Positions 1 through 12,741 of a DNA stretch of 64,000 nt are shown here, piece after piece. Within the stretch, counting starts at the first letter, position 1. Each line of letters begins with the position of its first letter. The position numbers and the translations under genes were made by a program. Origin of the DNA: Cheilinus undulatus. Lineage: Eukaryota > Chordata > Actinopteri > Labriformes > Labridae. The stretch is taken from positions 22,321,667 to 22,385,666 of the forward strand of contig NC_054884.1 in NCBI RefSeq assembly GCF_018320785.1, in the 5' to 3' direction. The notes under the pieces were generated by a model. The model worked only from the letters and a program-made list of their open reading frames with translations, had not been told where the DNA came from and ran no database searches.

Positions 1-2300
1 TCCATCTTATTAATGTTTGATGTTTGACAAGACACCAACAAAAATCTCACAAAGCAGCAACTCTGAGATGTGGGTGTGCTATGCTAATAGCAGCTAATAG
101 CAGCTCTTGCTACCAGCCTCCAAACCCCAAACTATCAAACGTTTTTGTTTTTGTTGTTTCGTGACATGGCTCTTTGAAAGTAAACCGTGTGGATGAGGAA
201 AAGACCACATGAACGCCCCCCTCTAATGATATCCATGACAGGTTTTTCTGAAAGCTTTGAGTTTTGACTTGTTTGACACTTCAGAGCTGGGAGCTATGGC
301 CAAAAAGCATTTATCATACAGAAATGTTGACCTTATGGAAAATTGTGCGTGCATTTATGCAACATGGCATGGAGCCAGTCAGTCTGTGGCTTAGCTGGGG
401 TGTTAAAGCGGATTAATCAAAACAGACATCTTTAACGTGCTGTTTCTTGAGCAAGGGTGCTGTTTTCCATGGTAGTAAGTTATCTTATTTTACATAACTG
501 AAATTTCATGATAAGGTAGCTCGAGGTTATGTCAAAGCGGTCTCTGGGAAGTGAGTCTGATTACAACTGAGTGAATTATTTGGATAAGGTCATCTTGCAT
601 TCCTACAGCTATCTGTCACTGATTGGGAGCGCCACCTATCTAAACAGTCTCCCTCTCTGTGTATAGGGTTTCCTCCTCCCTGGGGTCCTTTTATTAATCA
701 CTGCTGGAGTGTTGATAGAACCAAAGACCTCCAAACACTACAGCTGACAGAGCTACTGCTGAACATTTTGTCCTTTGTTAGATATCACATTAAAAGGATG
801 GCACATAACATTATTTTATGTAGATTTTATACAATTCTGTTGTTCATTAGGGTCATTTAGGGGATTTTGGGGAGCTTTGTGGGTCGTGTGATCAAGCAGG
901 TAATCTTAAAACTCCTTGAGAAGTTTTGGTATAGTTTGAAATCGAGAGGAAATTTATATCGATGCCATTTTATGGACTAAAAATGCAAATGAGACCATCA
1001 GCGATTAGACTGATGCTCTCTACGCTGTGATTTTTAATGCTTTAACCACTGTCGCATGGTAGGTGTCAGACAAAATAAGTCACAGCACGCTTCAGAAAAA
1101 GACTGCCTTCATTTTCCATTACAAAGATTGATGGTGAGTTTTACATTTGACTGTCAAGAGAACACAAAATTATATTTTTTTTACCAGAAAACACAACTTT
1201 AGAGGACAAAATGGTCACAAACTGAAAGTTCCTCACAGGAGCTTTAAAATTATGAACACCCTTCACTAATTGCTTCAGGCACCCAAATGGCAGCTTGGGC
1301 ACTACAATTCACCTCGTTTTCTTTAAGCGAAGGCCAACTGGCGTCAGAAAAGAGTGCTGGCTCTAGCATGCAGCTTTAAAAAGCACACACACATACACAA
1401 ACTCTGCAGCATGTGAACATCATGAACTTCCTAAAGGGAGCAGTGGGCTTAACCCAGACTAGACCTGAGGTCACTCCCCTCCGTGAAGTGCACAGTTCCT
1501 GTTTTTCACCCCCGTTCATCATGCAACAGAACAAGCGCACATCCTTCTATTCTCCTGAAGGAAGCCCCTACGTGTGCAAATGACGATAAAATGCAAGCTC
1601 AGCCACAGCCAGAAAAGCATTCCCTGCAGTTGTCAAGCTTTTTTTTCACCCTCAGAGCTGCCATGAAACATGACAGTATAGAACAATCTTTTCTGATCTT
1701 TTGGCATGTTCTTAATCCAAACTCTTTGACAAGGCTGTGGTTTCTTTTGATTTGCAACTGGTATGCAAAGTAAACACCTGGAAGCCGGATTAGGTGATTA
1801 GGAGTGGGCGGGAAAACAAGCAAAGCTTTTGCAAGAGTGGGTTCAGGGTTGAAGTCATGTTGACTTAAAGTGAACTCCTGTGTCATCTGTTTGGCTTTGA
1901 ATAACACCGCACATATTGTCAGTGGAGGGGTGGCATAGAAAAAATGAAATGAATCACAGATGTTTTACAATTCTTTCACTTTTAGATTTCACTTTTGAGT
2001 TTTCCACAGATTGCCGTCACTGGTGTTTATCAAAGAAGCCAGCTTCAGACAGCTACTCTTTTTTCCCTCTCTCCCTATGAAGCCACACAGTAATTCAGCT
2101 TCTGAAAGCTACATGGAAAGCTGCGTTTTATCTCCTGTGGGAAAAAAAACTGGAGCCCCCACAGACTGCTGTAGCTCCTGCCAGCTCTAACTCTCCGGCA
2201 AGAAGTGCAAAACAAATGGCCTGTGCATGTGAAACTCATGCTTATTTTAAATCCATTTGCTGTGACACCTAAACATATTGGTCTTCAACCTTTGAAGTTT
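1..2300. other. No gene seen; probable cpn1 intron
   Basis: Only short ORFs without recognisable protein features occur here. A short (CA)-rich run lies at about 1381-1400. The region is downstream of the cpn1 first exon in that gene's direction and is probably intronic. Confidence 0.4.
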
Positions 2301-4830
2301 GGTTCTCCCAGAATGTGAGGGACATGTTAACTAGTTTGGTTATGGCAGGGGGTTCCTTGTTTCCTTTCATTAAATATCTTTCTCTAGTATTGGGTGCTGC
2401 ATGGCCAGAATGTGACGGCAATTTCATTCTGTCAGTTTGAGCAGATGGATGTACACCAGTCAGTCTACTCTGCTCAAGGTTTCTGCATTTAAGAGAGAAT
2501 TAATTAGACACTGGGCCCATCAGAATGTGAGGGTATTTGACGGAAATTGAGTTGGTATGCTTAAATAAGTCTGGTTTTGCTCAAGGTTTCTGTCTGGAAG
2601 ACACAAGATTTTCCGTGGTCTAGACTTTTCGTAAGACATTGGGATTACTTGGCCAGAATGTGTAAGAAATTTAACTTGTCCAGTTTTGTCAGATGGCTGT
2701 ATACCAACTAGTTTAGGTTTGCTCAAGGTTTCTGCCTCTAAGAAGGAAGGTTTTTCATGGTTTAGGCCTTTCATCAGATTTATTTTGGTTTTGTGATGTA
2801 GGTTGAGCAAGCCAGACTAGTAGCTCATCCAGTTACGGCAGCACACAAATAAAACTGGTTCACCTTAAAGTTTGTGCCTGTAAGAAGGAAGACTTTCGAA
2901 GGTTTAGACCTTTTATAGAAATATTTCGATGTCATGTAGGGCTGGAAAACTCCGGGCCAAATATGTAAGAGAATAAACTCATCCTGCTAAATGGCGATAA
3001 AACAAATGAGTCTAGTTTTGTCAAAGGTTACTGCCTCTAAGAAAGAAGATTTTTCCTTGCTCTAGACGTTTCATAAGACATATTTTGATATCATTTGAGG
3101 CTGTTGGTCGATCATGCCAGATTGGGAAGAAATTTAACCCATCCAGCAAATAAATAAATCTGTTTTTACTTAAGGTTTATGCCTGAGAGAAGGAAGATTA
3201 TGCCTTTGTTTAGAAATTGATTGTGTATGTTTTACTATGATTTTGTTCTGTTGGTTGACCAGGACAGAACGTGTAGGAAATTTATCCCATCTAGTTTCGG
3301 CTGATGGCTGTGTACAAATAAATCTGTTTCTCCTCAAATTTCCTGCCTATAAGACGGAATAATTTCCTTGGTTCAAACCTTCCATAAGAAACATTTTGAT
3401 ATGGCTTTGGGCTGTAGGTTGACCAGGCAAGAGTGAGTAAGAAATTTAACTTATCCAATTACAGTAGATGTCTGAACATCAGTACGTTTAGTTCTGCTCA
3501 AGGTGTCCCAACAGTTTAAGGTTGTAAAAAAATGAGTTGTAATAACTTTAAAATCCAAAACAGCTATTTCAGCTCTATTTTCCTGAGTTGATTGAACACA
3601 TTTTTAGTTTCAAGTAAATAGAATTCAATCATTTTAAGTATTTTTTGTAATTGTATTCAAATTATTGGATAATCATCCCTTAATCTGCATAGATTTCCCT
3701 AAAAACCTTTGGTCATTAGACACTTTTGCACCATGAGTGAAGTTACTGACTCAGTAAGAGAGGTCCAGCCAGTCTAACATCTAAATTCAGCAGAAATTTT
3801 GAGCAGTTTCCACTTGTTCAGTTTTACAGTGCAGTCTAGACCTTTCTTCTTCTTCAATTTTGTCCCGATAGCTGACAATGCCAGGATGTGAGGGAAACTT
3901 AATTCATCATTCTTTATGGCAGATGGCTTCCTAGTTTTGCTTCTCAGAGGGAGTTTATTTTTGTCTAGAACTTTAATAGGAGAGCTTCTGCTATGATTTG
4001 GTGCTACAAATTAACATGATCAGGATGTAATGGAAATTTTAATAGATCTAGATTTGACAGATGGCTATACACCAATGAGTGTGGTCCTGCTCAAGGCTTC
4101 TGTATGTTAGATGGAAGTTTTGACCTGGTATCAAATACCTTTTGCTAGGATTTTTTTTCCTGTAAGGACCAGGCTGAAATGTAGCAGAAATCTTATCTAG
4201 TACAAGAGGAGGTTCTTCCTTGGTCTAGATCAGCCACTCTCAACCAGGGTGCTGGGTTCCTCCTGGCATTGTCAGGGGTTCCTCCAGAATGCTTTAAATC
4301 AAGCAAGAATTACCTTTAATGGGCAGATTATCAAGTATGCCAGCAAGAATAATCAAAATGATCTCATATGCTGTTGTCTTTTTAATGGTCTACACCACTA
4401 GTCTGTAAAAACATAGGCATTGTAGTCGTACTAAGAGAATGTTTGAGATTTATTCATCCGTGGGCAGTCATAAGAATGTAGAATCTTAGTTTTTAATCAA
4501 TATAGGCTTTTTTTGGTGACTGGAGATTATTCAAACTTTGAAACGCATAAAAAATGTTTTCATATAACTTTCACAAGGTATGTTTTGCTATGAGTTATTG
4601 CTTTAAGTTGGCATGACAAGAATGTCAATGAAATTTGAACTAATCTGGTCTAAGCAGGTTGCACACCAATGAATCTGGTTCTGCTGAAGGTTTCTGAGGG
4701 AATGTGAGGGAAATTTTAATCAGCAGATGGCTTTACATCAATAAGATGCTTTGCTCAAGGTTTTTGCCTGTTTGAAGGAAGTTTTCCTGGTCTAACCATT
4801 AATAAGATAAGTTATTCCATGATTTATTGC
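2300..4830. repeat. Degenerate tandem array, period about 140-160 bp
   Basis: The phrase GCTCAAGGTTTCTG or a close variant recurs near 2473, 2578, 2718, 2863, 3014, 3167, 3330, 3490, 4088, 4680 and 4750. Each is followed by a run like CTCTAAGAAGGAAG, then GGTCTAGACCTTTCATAAGACAT, then GACCAGGCCAGAATGTG, then AAATTTAACTCATCCAG and GATGGCTGTACACCAAT. Spacing through the best part (2578-3490) is 140-163 bp. Copies are diverged and break down at about 3500-3850 and 4230-4600, where the second gap holds an unrelated hAT-like fragment. Confidence 0.75.
4225..4400. mobile_element. hAT-like short element fragment
   Basis: The segment contains CTCAACCAGGGTGCTGGGTT followed by CTGGCATTGTCAGGGGT. It closely resembles 59219-59340, so the two are copies of one dispersed family. 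It interrupts the surrounding tandem array. Ends are not defined here. Confidence 0.5.
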
Positions 4831-4938
4831 TATAAATTAAATTATTAAGACCATAAAATGATTCTAACACATGTTACACACTAATATCTTGTGTCCATCC
4901 TCAGTGATCTGTCAGACATTGAATCAGGTGTTACTCAC

Positions 4939-5176
4939 ATGCCTCATGGATCCCTGGGTTATCACTGAACTCCTGCACGTAGAGATGGCGCCCCTCCACG
5001 CTGCGCCCGATGCTGTAAATGCGCGTTATGTAGGGACACTCGCTCTGCACTGCAAACAGGGCTCTCACCATGTCCTCATAGTGATGATGCTGGAACTCCG
5101 AGCAGCACACCAGAAGTCCCATCAGCCCCAGCAGGAGAGCACGGAGCCAGGGAAGTAGAGTCCACCCCTGCTTCAT
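4939..5176 (-). CDS. cpn1: Carboxypeptidase N catalytic chain, first coding exon (partial gene)
   Basis: This exon encodes about 79 residues. A hydrophobic signal peptide (about residues 1-26) is followed by the start of an M14 metallocarboxypeptidase domain. The stretch [18 protein letters not shown], then [18 protein letters not shown], then [10 protein letters not shown], matches the N-terminus of CPN1 more closely than CPE, CPM or CPD as I recall them. CPN1 is secreted by liver and removes C-terminal Arg or Lys from kinins and anaphylatoxins. The exon ends at a GTGAGT donor (minus strand, 4938-4933), leaving phase 1. Zinc ligands and catalytic residues are in later exons, which would lie at lower coordinates. 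None is visible in 1-4900, so intron 1 is longer than 4.9 kb. The start is the only ATG preceding the signal peptide. Confidence 0.85.
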
Positions 5177-5225
5177 GGTCCCTCAGTTTTGCAGAAAAGA
5201 GGAGAGGAGACTCTGCAAAACAACT

Positions 5226-5242
5226 TGAATATTTATCTCCTT
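5226..5242 (-). promoter_or_regulatory. TATA-like box upstream of cpn1
   Basis: On the minus strand the sequence reads GGAGATAAATATTCAAG, about 50-65 bp upstream of the cpn1 ATG. This would place transcription start near 5200-5210 and give a 5' UTR of only about 30 nt. It is a sequence match only. The flanking DNA (5245-5600) is very C/T-rich on the plus strand. Confidence 0.35.
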
Positions 5243-5244
5243 AC

Positions 5245-6270
5245 ACTCTAAACATACTGCTCTTTCTCTTTCTTGCTCTCTTCTTTCTCCTGTGCCTCCT
5301 CCCACTAACACTCCTCACACTGAAGAGCAACTAAGGACAGCCCCCTGCTCCTTCTTTGTCTCACTCTCCTCCTCCAACAGCTGCTTCTCTCCCTCTCTCT
5401 CTCTTCCCCTTTGGGTCCTTGTCAAGTACATGCTACTTGCTTTATTGGCTCTTACAAAGCTCCTGCCTCGAGTAGTTTTGCCCCGCAGCCCCCCTTGGCT
5501 CCCGGCACACACAATCTGAATTTCATTCTGTCTCAGAGACACTCGTTTTCTGTCCCTTCCTTTGTCTCTAACTCTTGTTCTTTACTCCCTTCCTGGGAAA
5601 AGAGGGGTTGTTTCCACGGCGCTGCTCTCCCCAACCCCTGCAGCCCTCAATCATCCATTCATTAACTCCTAAGTCAACACACAACCCCTCTGTGTGTGTG
5701 AGTGCATGCACATGCATCTCAACTCCTCAGATGAATCAGTGGAAGAGCTCTTTCGCAACCTTTGGACTGATTTGGTTGCTCTGTTTTCTCAAAGCAGCAT
5801 TCAAGCACACACACACTGGAAAAAGTATAAGAGTGCACACACATGCTCCTCTGGCTCTAAGAAGAAAGACCAAATGCTGCAATTAGACTTCTAAAAGACA
5901 CAGGTTGATGCCAAGACACATGCACGCCCCCCTTCCTTCCACAAACACACTGAAGAGTGTGCAAGGGGTGCTGTCAATCAAGCCTGCAGGAGAAAAGAGG
6001 AGCTTTCTCCCTGGCAGGGTGTTGTGCAACTGCTTGTGGAAGTTTGCAGGAAAAAACGAGGGAAGGAAAGGCAAATGTGAAGCAAGAGGGAAAAGTAACA
6101 GATGGAAAATTGAGCAACAGAGGGCTCGGGAGGCAGGAGCAATGTCAGGAGAAAGTACAAAGATAGGAGGAAAACTAAAAGGATGCAGAGAGAGGAGAAG
6201 AGATGCAGAGGGAAAATGGGACAAAAATGAGAAGATCAGCTTAAGAAAACTGCGAGAAGTTTCTAAAATC
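5245..6270. other. Intergenic, pyrimidine- then purine-rich; no gene seen
   Basis: 5270-5600 is strongly C/T-rich, 5690-5850 has short CA runs, and 6050-6270 is G/A-rich. Several open frames exist on both strands, but they are low-complexity and carry no conserved motif. Confidence 0.45.
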
Positions 6271-6274
6271 TAAA

Positions 6275-7650
6275 TCCTATATTCATGGCCACTCATAAAT
6301 GGGATAAGGGGAGAGCTTTCTGGGGCTCAGCAAAATGGGGGGCTCATGGAGGTCAGAAAAATCATGGTCCACCAAAAAATTAATCTGATTACCACATTCT
6401 ATATTTAACCTGAATTATAACCACTTCTATCAAAGCAGCAAACACTGAATTTTATTTATCTATGCTGTAATACAATATGGCATTTTCAAAATGTAAACCC
6501 CTTTTTCCTAAAACAGAATGACCTTTTTATTTGTAATGTTAACAGTGTGAATGGGCACACACTGAATCAAACCCTTTGGAAAGTAATGTTACACTTCATA
6601 GCTAAGCCATGATGTGCACAAATGTCAGGTAACCAGAGGATAAAGTAGAGGGACATTGAAACAACTTTAAGGTGAATATAATTTAGCAATTGCGGAAGAA
6701 ATTTTTTAAAAATGGCAGACATGGGTTAAAAGTGGCAAGAAGTGGCAGAAATAAGTGGTGGAAAGTGGTGAAAGAGTGGCAAAAAAAGGGCCTAAACTGC
6801 CAAAAATTTGGCTTAAAGTGGCAAAAATGGGTGGTCAAAATGGTGAAAAGCAGTTAAAAAGTGGAAAATAAGTTACAAGTGGCAAAAATAGGTTAAAATG
6901 TACAAATAGAGGTTAAAAGGGACCAAAAAAGTTGAAAGCAGCAAATATGGGATAAGAGAAAAAAAGTGGCAAAAATGGGCATTACAAGGTGAAAATGGGC
7001 ATTAAAAATGGTGAAAAGATAATTAGAATTGGTTTTAAAAAAAATGGTTAAAAGTGACAAAAATGGCTAACAGTGGCAAAAATTTGGCAAAAAGAGGAAA
7101 AAATGGGTGGTAAAAATTGTGAATAAGAGTTAGAAAGTGGAAAAAAATTGGTTACAACTGGCAAAAATGGGTTAAAAGTGGCAAAAATTGGTGGATGTAG
7201 GTGGCGAAAATAGGTAAATAGATGGATAGTTGGAGTGGCAGAAGTTGGCTTGAAGTGGCAAAAAATGGGTCATGAAAATGGGGAAAAGCAATTAAAAAGT
7301 GTCAAAATGGTTTAAAAAAGGCACAAATGGGCAGCTTACATAGTGAAAAGGGTTAGAAGGAGCAAAAACTGGCCAAAAATGGCTAAAATGGGTTTGATTT
7401 GGAAACAAATGTGACAACATGGCTGGAAACAGTGATGAAAAGGGGTCAAAAAGTGGCATGAATAAATGATTTAAACATGAAAACCAATAATAGCTTGACA
7501 CAGGTTTCAGCTTCAAATGAAGTAACTGTTAGCCATTACCAGCACTATTGCTGCTGATCCAACACATGTGCATTGGTACTATCAATAAATCACAGCTGGG
7601 CAAGACCCATTAACTGGGTTTTCAGGGTCCCAGCCAATTCTGTGGGCAGG
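6275..7650. repeat. Minisatellite-cored dispersed repeat, copy 1
   Basis: The core (about 6700-7480) is an irregular repeat of units such as GGTTAAAAGTGGCAAAAATG. The left flank (about 6285-6380, containing AAATCATGGTCCA) and the right flank (about 7535-7650, ATTGCTGCTGATCCAA, CAATAAATCACA, CCCATTAACTGGGTTTT, GTGGGCAGGCCT) match the flanks of 13920-15105. The two loci are therefore copies of one element and not independent simple repeats. Confidence 0.75.
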
Positions 7651-8940
7651 CCTGCTTATATTCTTCTTCTTACAACATGTCATCAATGTCTGCAATGGTT
7701 TAGATGGCTGGTTTAAGTGTTTCATTGTGGCATGTGCATTTTATTCTGTATCCACATATGTAGGCTTATTTATTGTTGCTTTTATGACACTTAAATGTGG
7801 ATATTCTTATTTCACTCTGCATGTAAAAATCCAACTTTAAACACGAGTTGCACAGTAACAATATAACAGCACATTAGTTATGCTCTCATTGTGACTCATA
7901 AGCCTCAGCTCATCAGATTGAAAGGTTTTATATCACTGGCCCTGAGTCTGTGAAACAACTCAAGACAAGTTCAGACTGACATTTAGAGTCAAAACACCAT
8001 CACAAGTCTGGCTCTCCACTAAAAAATTCACCTTGCGTGACTGTGTAATGTTATCCAAACACTTGGGGACTTGTGATAACATTTATTTTAATAAACCTGC
8101 AGAGTTGGAGGCTTGACATTCAATTATTCCAATCTAAGTTGCTTTTACATTTTTGCTCAACATGTAAAGTTGGGGCTGCAGTGTTTATAATCCAGCATAA
8201 CAACAGGATTTGCTACTGAAACACATGCAAAAGCATCATTCATGTGCTGTCAAAGTACATGTGAAGTTGATTTGCACAGATTGTAGGAAGATGACACCCG
8301 GTGGATATAGATGGAACTGGACATAAGGTGTGCTGGTATGGTACCATACTGCTTTCTTTTATGGAGACCAATGCTCAGGATCAGCGGTGCATCAACAACA
8401 TCTGTAAGAGACCAGATTTTCAAATATATTATGATAAACGATATTATGCTAAAAGATGTTACATCAAAGGTACTACAGATCCACAGGGGTCTGGCTGCAG
8501 ACAGTACATTTCTGATGGCTTCTCTCACAGACTGAGCTTAGCAAAAACCACGTAGCTAAGTAAGCTATGAAGCTTTGATATCTGTATCTTCGTTCAGAAA
8601 GTATGCCATTTTTAGCCTTTAACAGTGAGAAAAGTCCCTAACAGCTATACTGCAGCAAGCCACAAGGCAGGGATTGAAATATTTGAGTTGCGTATAAATC
8701 AGTACTTCTACTTGAGTCATTTCTGTGGGAAAAAGCACCTTGCTACTTTCCATATACCATTTGCTACTGAGAAATAAAAGCTTTCTTTCCAGATGAACAC
8801 ACATATAGTGGAGGAAAAGACCACACGGTAAGAAGATGGATGAAGTGCGATAGGAAACTGTGCACCTGGTTTAATGCCCCAGAAAAAGAGAAGTAAACAC
8901 AAAGATCGGTAAACAAACTCCTGGTGACAGAAACAACTTG
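7650..8940. other. Intergenic, no gene recognised
   Basis: Overlapping open frames on both strands at 8250-8555 contain no motif I recognise and no convincing splice-site pattern. I see nothing else in this stretch. Confidence 0.35.
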
Positions 8941-8944
8941 GTTG

Positions 8945-9060
8945 GGGCGCAAGAAAGTCAACAGCTTTATGACGCAGGTTTAGTCAGTGTTTGCTCAGAG
9001 AAGGAACACAGCATCAAACCTGCACAAACTGCTGGTCATGATTTTTAAGTACCCTAATTT
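8945..9060. repeat. Left direct repeat flanking a Tc1 remnant
   Basis: This begins GCAAGAAAGTCAACAGC and continues GGTTTAGTCAGTGTTTGCTC. It matches 9856-9980 closely, apart from a short insertion in the right copy (GGGCCGAGGAG). Confidence 0.7.
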
Positions 9061-9061
9061 A

Positions 9062-9785
9062 GTAGAGAAATATAGTGCATTCAGAATTCAGACCCCCTTC
9101 ACTTTATTTCATTTTTTTTATGTTACAGCCTGATGCTACAGTCTAAAAAATCATTTTTTTTCTCATTAATCTACACTCAGTACCCCATCATGACGAAGTG
9201 AAAACAGAATTTGAGAAATTTTTGCAAATTTATCAAAAATAAAAACCTGAAATATAACACTGACATAAGTATTCAGAGCCTTAAAAAAATAATTTAATTT
9301 GGCTCAGGTTCCTCCCATTTCTATACCTTGATTGGTGTCAATCTATAGTAAATTAAATTGATTGGACATGATTTGGAAAGGCCCACACCTCTCTATAAAA
9401 GGCTTCCCAGCTGACAATGCATATCAGAGCAAAAACACAGCCATGAGGTCAAAGAAACTGCCCGCAGGGATCAGAGACAGGATTGTTGCGCAGCACAGAT
9501 CTGTGGATGGCTACACAAAATTTCCTCTGCACTGAAGGGTCCCAAGAGCACAGTGGTTTTCATAACTCACACATGGAAGAAGTTTGGCACAACCAGGACT
9601 CTTCCAAGAGCTAGTCGTCTGGCTAAACTGAGCAATCGGAGGAGAAGGGTCTTCAAGAGAGGTGACCAAGAACCTGATGGTCACTCTGACTGAGCTCCAG
9701 AGGTCCATCACTGCAGCCCCCCACCAGTCTGGGCTTATTATAGAGTGGCTTAACAGAAGCCTCTCAGTGCAAAACACATGAAAGC
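9062..9785 (+). mobile_element. Degenerate Tc1/mariner-like element, 5' part
   Basis: The left end shows the fish Tc1 terminal-repeat style: ATTCAGACCCCCTTCACTT, then TTTGCAAATTTATCAAAAAT, then GTATTCAGAGCC. The transposase N-terminal region follows in broken frames: ATGAGGTCAAAGAAACTGCC, then GGGATCAGAGACAGGATTGT. Stops and frameshifts disrupt it and the catalytic half is missing. An antisense open frame at 9511-9777 is a shadow of this sequence. Confidence 0.75.
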
Positions 9786-9855
9786 CCGCTTTGAGTTTGC
9801 ATCATTCCAAATAAAAGCCAAATGGATCGCACGCCAAAACCCTGTTTGGTGTGCA

Positions 9856-9980
9856 AGAAAGTCAACAGCTTTATGACGCGGGTTTAGTCAGTGTTTGCTC
9901 AGAGAAGGAGCATGACATCAAACCTGCACGAACGGGCCGAGGAGAACTGCTGGTCATAATTTTTAACTACCCTAATTTAC
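9856..9980. repeat. Right direct repeat flanking the Tc1 remnant
   Basis: This is a near-identical partner of 8945-9060 in the same orientation, sharing AAGAAAGTCAACAGCTTTA and CATCAAACCTGCAC. It is too long to be a Tc1 target duplication (TA). Confidence 0.7.
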
Positions 9981-11700
9981 TGGATAGCACATAAACCCTA
10001 AAGCATTGACAGGAAGTGCAATGTGACGCCTTAAAAAGGAAAGGTTCAAATCCATGCTTGGAGCCTATACCTTTGTGGAGCTTAAGTGTCCTGTCTATCT
10101 CCTACTGGTGTGTGGACAGAGATCATTCAACTACTCTGAAATACTGGAAAGTTTATAAACCCATCAAGCATATAGAGATGGACAGCAAAGTTTTGTAGTG
10201 CTTATGAACTCTGCATCACAGCCCACAGGTCCACCATCTTCCTCTGATGCTTTCCTCCAACTGGTACATAGACCATGCTTTTGAGCTTTGATAATATGCA
10301 TGACATCATTTCATTGTGGAAGTCAATGCTGGTGTCTATCAGGCAAAAGCATCAGGGTAAGAACTGAACTCTTTTGTCTACCTGCCACTGTGGATCCAAA
10401 AATCTACCAGTCACAAACATTTTTTACCAGCCACTCTATTTTAACACGCAGTATTAAGGCATACAAATCAAGGTGTATAATATTCAAGCTACAGGCTATT
10501 TAACAAGGGAGAGTTGGTCTGAAAATGATCCAAACCTAATTTTTTAACCAATCTATCCTGTATTCGACCATGTAGACATTTGCTGTGCTTCCTACATGTA
10601 AATTCATATGCTTTTTCTGCATTTTGAGTGTCAAACTCGCTAGAATCTGATATTCGTGTGCCATTTCAGCAGACTCACACCCAAATTCAGGCTCTGTTGA
10701 ACAACTTTGAACAGGCAACAAGCACGACACTGTTGTAAACACACCTTTAGCAGTTACACCAGTTGAAGTGGAGAACCACTCTCAAATGAAACAGAGTCAA
10801 ACCACCCCAGTACACAGCTGGCTGTAAACATGTGACAGCAGCTCTGACACAGGGAGGAGGAGGCAGTTTTTTTTTATTAGTGAGTGTGTAGGTCTGCTCA
10901 GCCTTACTTATAAAATCAGTATAAACAAGCAGAATAAAGGAGTTAAATTTATGCTGTTTACTGTAACAAAATCACTCTGTTAGGCTACTTTTATTTATCT
11001 GCCCCAGTGGCCGGTACATTGAGCAAATTCACCTGATACTGCTCAAAGCACCTGCATTTGGCTGGTTGTTGGTGCTAATCTCTCACCCTGGAGGTAGAAG
11101 ATTCTAGCTTCCTCCTGGAACATTTACATTTACATTTTGAACCACTTTAAAAAAAAAACATAACCTTGTGTGTTGGTCAGTATTTAAGTCTTGAAGCTCA
11201 TGGTTTCCTGGTCAAGGCCAACCCATGTGGCGCTAGATTGGCATGGCTTTCTCCTTCTTGTCCATGAACCATGGTTTTGAAGTTCCCTGGTGTGAAAGAA
11301 AGGATATTAAACCTAAAAAACAGCACAGGCATAACAGTGATGTAGTAGTTAGGACTGCTGCCTTATTGTGTGAAGGTGCAGGGTTGGAAACTTTCTTAAA
11401 TTGGTTCTTTTACTATTGCTTGGGTAAAATTTGATCAAGGTAACTGTACTCTAACTTGTCTTCAATATTCTTGTACTCTGTTTACCCTTTGATTTGAATT
11501 TTGTCAGAAGGAGGGTTACAGTAGATGAAGAGGGAAAATAGTACAAGAGGATGTAAAAATATTAATGCATAACTGGGCTAATGCAAAAAAAATGACAAGG
11601 GCATGATTTACATGAGGCAAGGTGAAGTATTGTGAGGGAATTCAAAACATACTGCCATGCAAGAGTAAACCGATGACAAAGAGATTAGAGGTTAACTCCA
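9980..11700. other. Intergenic, no gene recognised
   Basis: Short unrelated open frames only. No motif, RNA gene or clear repeat was recognised. Confidence 0.35.
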
Positions 11701-11736
11701 AGGTCAAGGTCTGTCACTGAGCCAAAGTGGATTTAA

Positions 11737-11946
<210 letters not shown>

Positions 11947-12059
11947 TGAGACCTTGCATGTACATAGGAGGACATTACATCTGGCTTTCTTACAACATAG
12001 TAATAATTTCTGCAATTTCTGTCCTGAAAATCCATTTAATTTAAGTTTGAATAATTACT

Positions 12060-12600
12060 TAAAATGATGAGAGAATTTGCTGTTTAGATATTTAAGAGAA
12101 TTTGTTCATGTTTTTTATATTTTGGAAAGTTTCACTGGATGTTTTGGGAACTTTTTTGTTAAATGTTCAGGCCTTTTCATGGATATTTGGGCTATTTTTG
12201 GGGAATTGGATTTTGAATTTTGGAGTGGGGATCTTAACAATTTCTAAGAATTTTCATGGACATTTCAGAGATTTTTTATTATTATTTTGGGAAATGTATT
12301 TGTATATTTTGTAAAATTGCTTAGGATTTTTGGGGGAATTTGCTCTGAAAATTTGGAGACTTTTCTCAAACGTTTTCAGGAATCTAAATCAGATTTTTCA
12401 GAGGATTTTTCCTGAAATGTTTTGTAATTACGTTTCATTGAACAGTTGGGGACTTTTCAACGAAATTTTGGGATACTTTTTTGGTAATGTTTAAAAATAT
12501 TTTTAAGGATTTTCACAGAAATTTAAGGTAATTTCTTTGGCATTTTAGGGAATTTGTGTGGATTTTGAAAGGGAAAATTTCCAAGAAATTCAAATTCAAA
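12060..12600. repeat. AT-rich degenerate repeat (TTTTGGGAATTT-type)
   Basis: Loose repetition of units like GATTTTTGGGGGAATTTGC and TTTTTGGGA, with no fixed period. Similar scraps occur at about 845-890 and 28170-28300. The open frame here is T/G-biased and not protein-like. Confidence 0.5.
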
Positions 12601-12693
12601 GGCAAACATTACATTTACTTTTCAGGTCCTACTGATCCTAAATACTAAGTGGGACAACTAAAAATGCATTCTAAGTAAAAGCGTAGATTTCAG

Positions 12694-12741
12694 AAGGTCA
12701 AACTTGTCGTTAGACTTATGTCTAACGACAAGTTTGACCTT
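12694..12741. repeat. Perfect inverted repeat, 22-bp arms, 4-bp loop
   Basis: Arms at 12694-12715 and 12720-12741 are exact reverse complements, separated by TTAT. A diverged third copy of part of the arm (GACAAGTTAGACTTATGTCC) follows at about 12756-12775. Confidence 0.9.

Noticed and set aside
5905..6273. 122-residue Lys/Arg/Glu-rich open frame upstream of cpn1
   Set aside because: It is low-complexity purine-rich DNA with both strands open and no conserved features.
8250..8555. Overlapping open frames on both strands, one with several Cys and Tyr residues
   Set aside because: No signal peptide, no recognisable motif and no splice pattern. Both strands are open, which fits chance.
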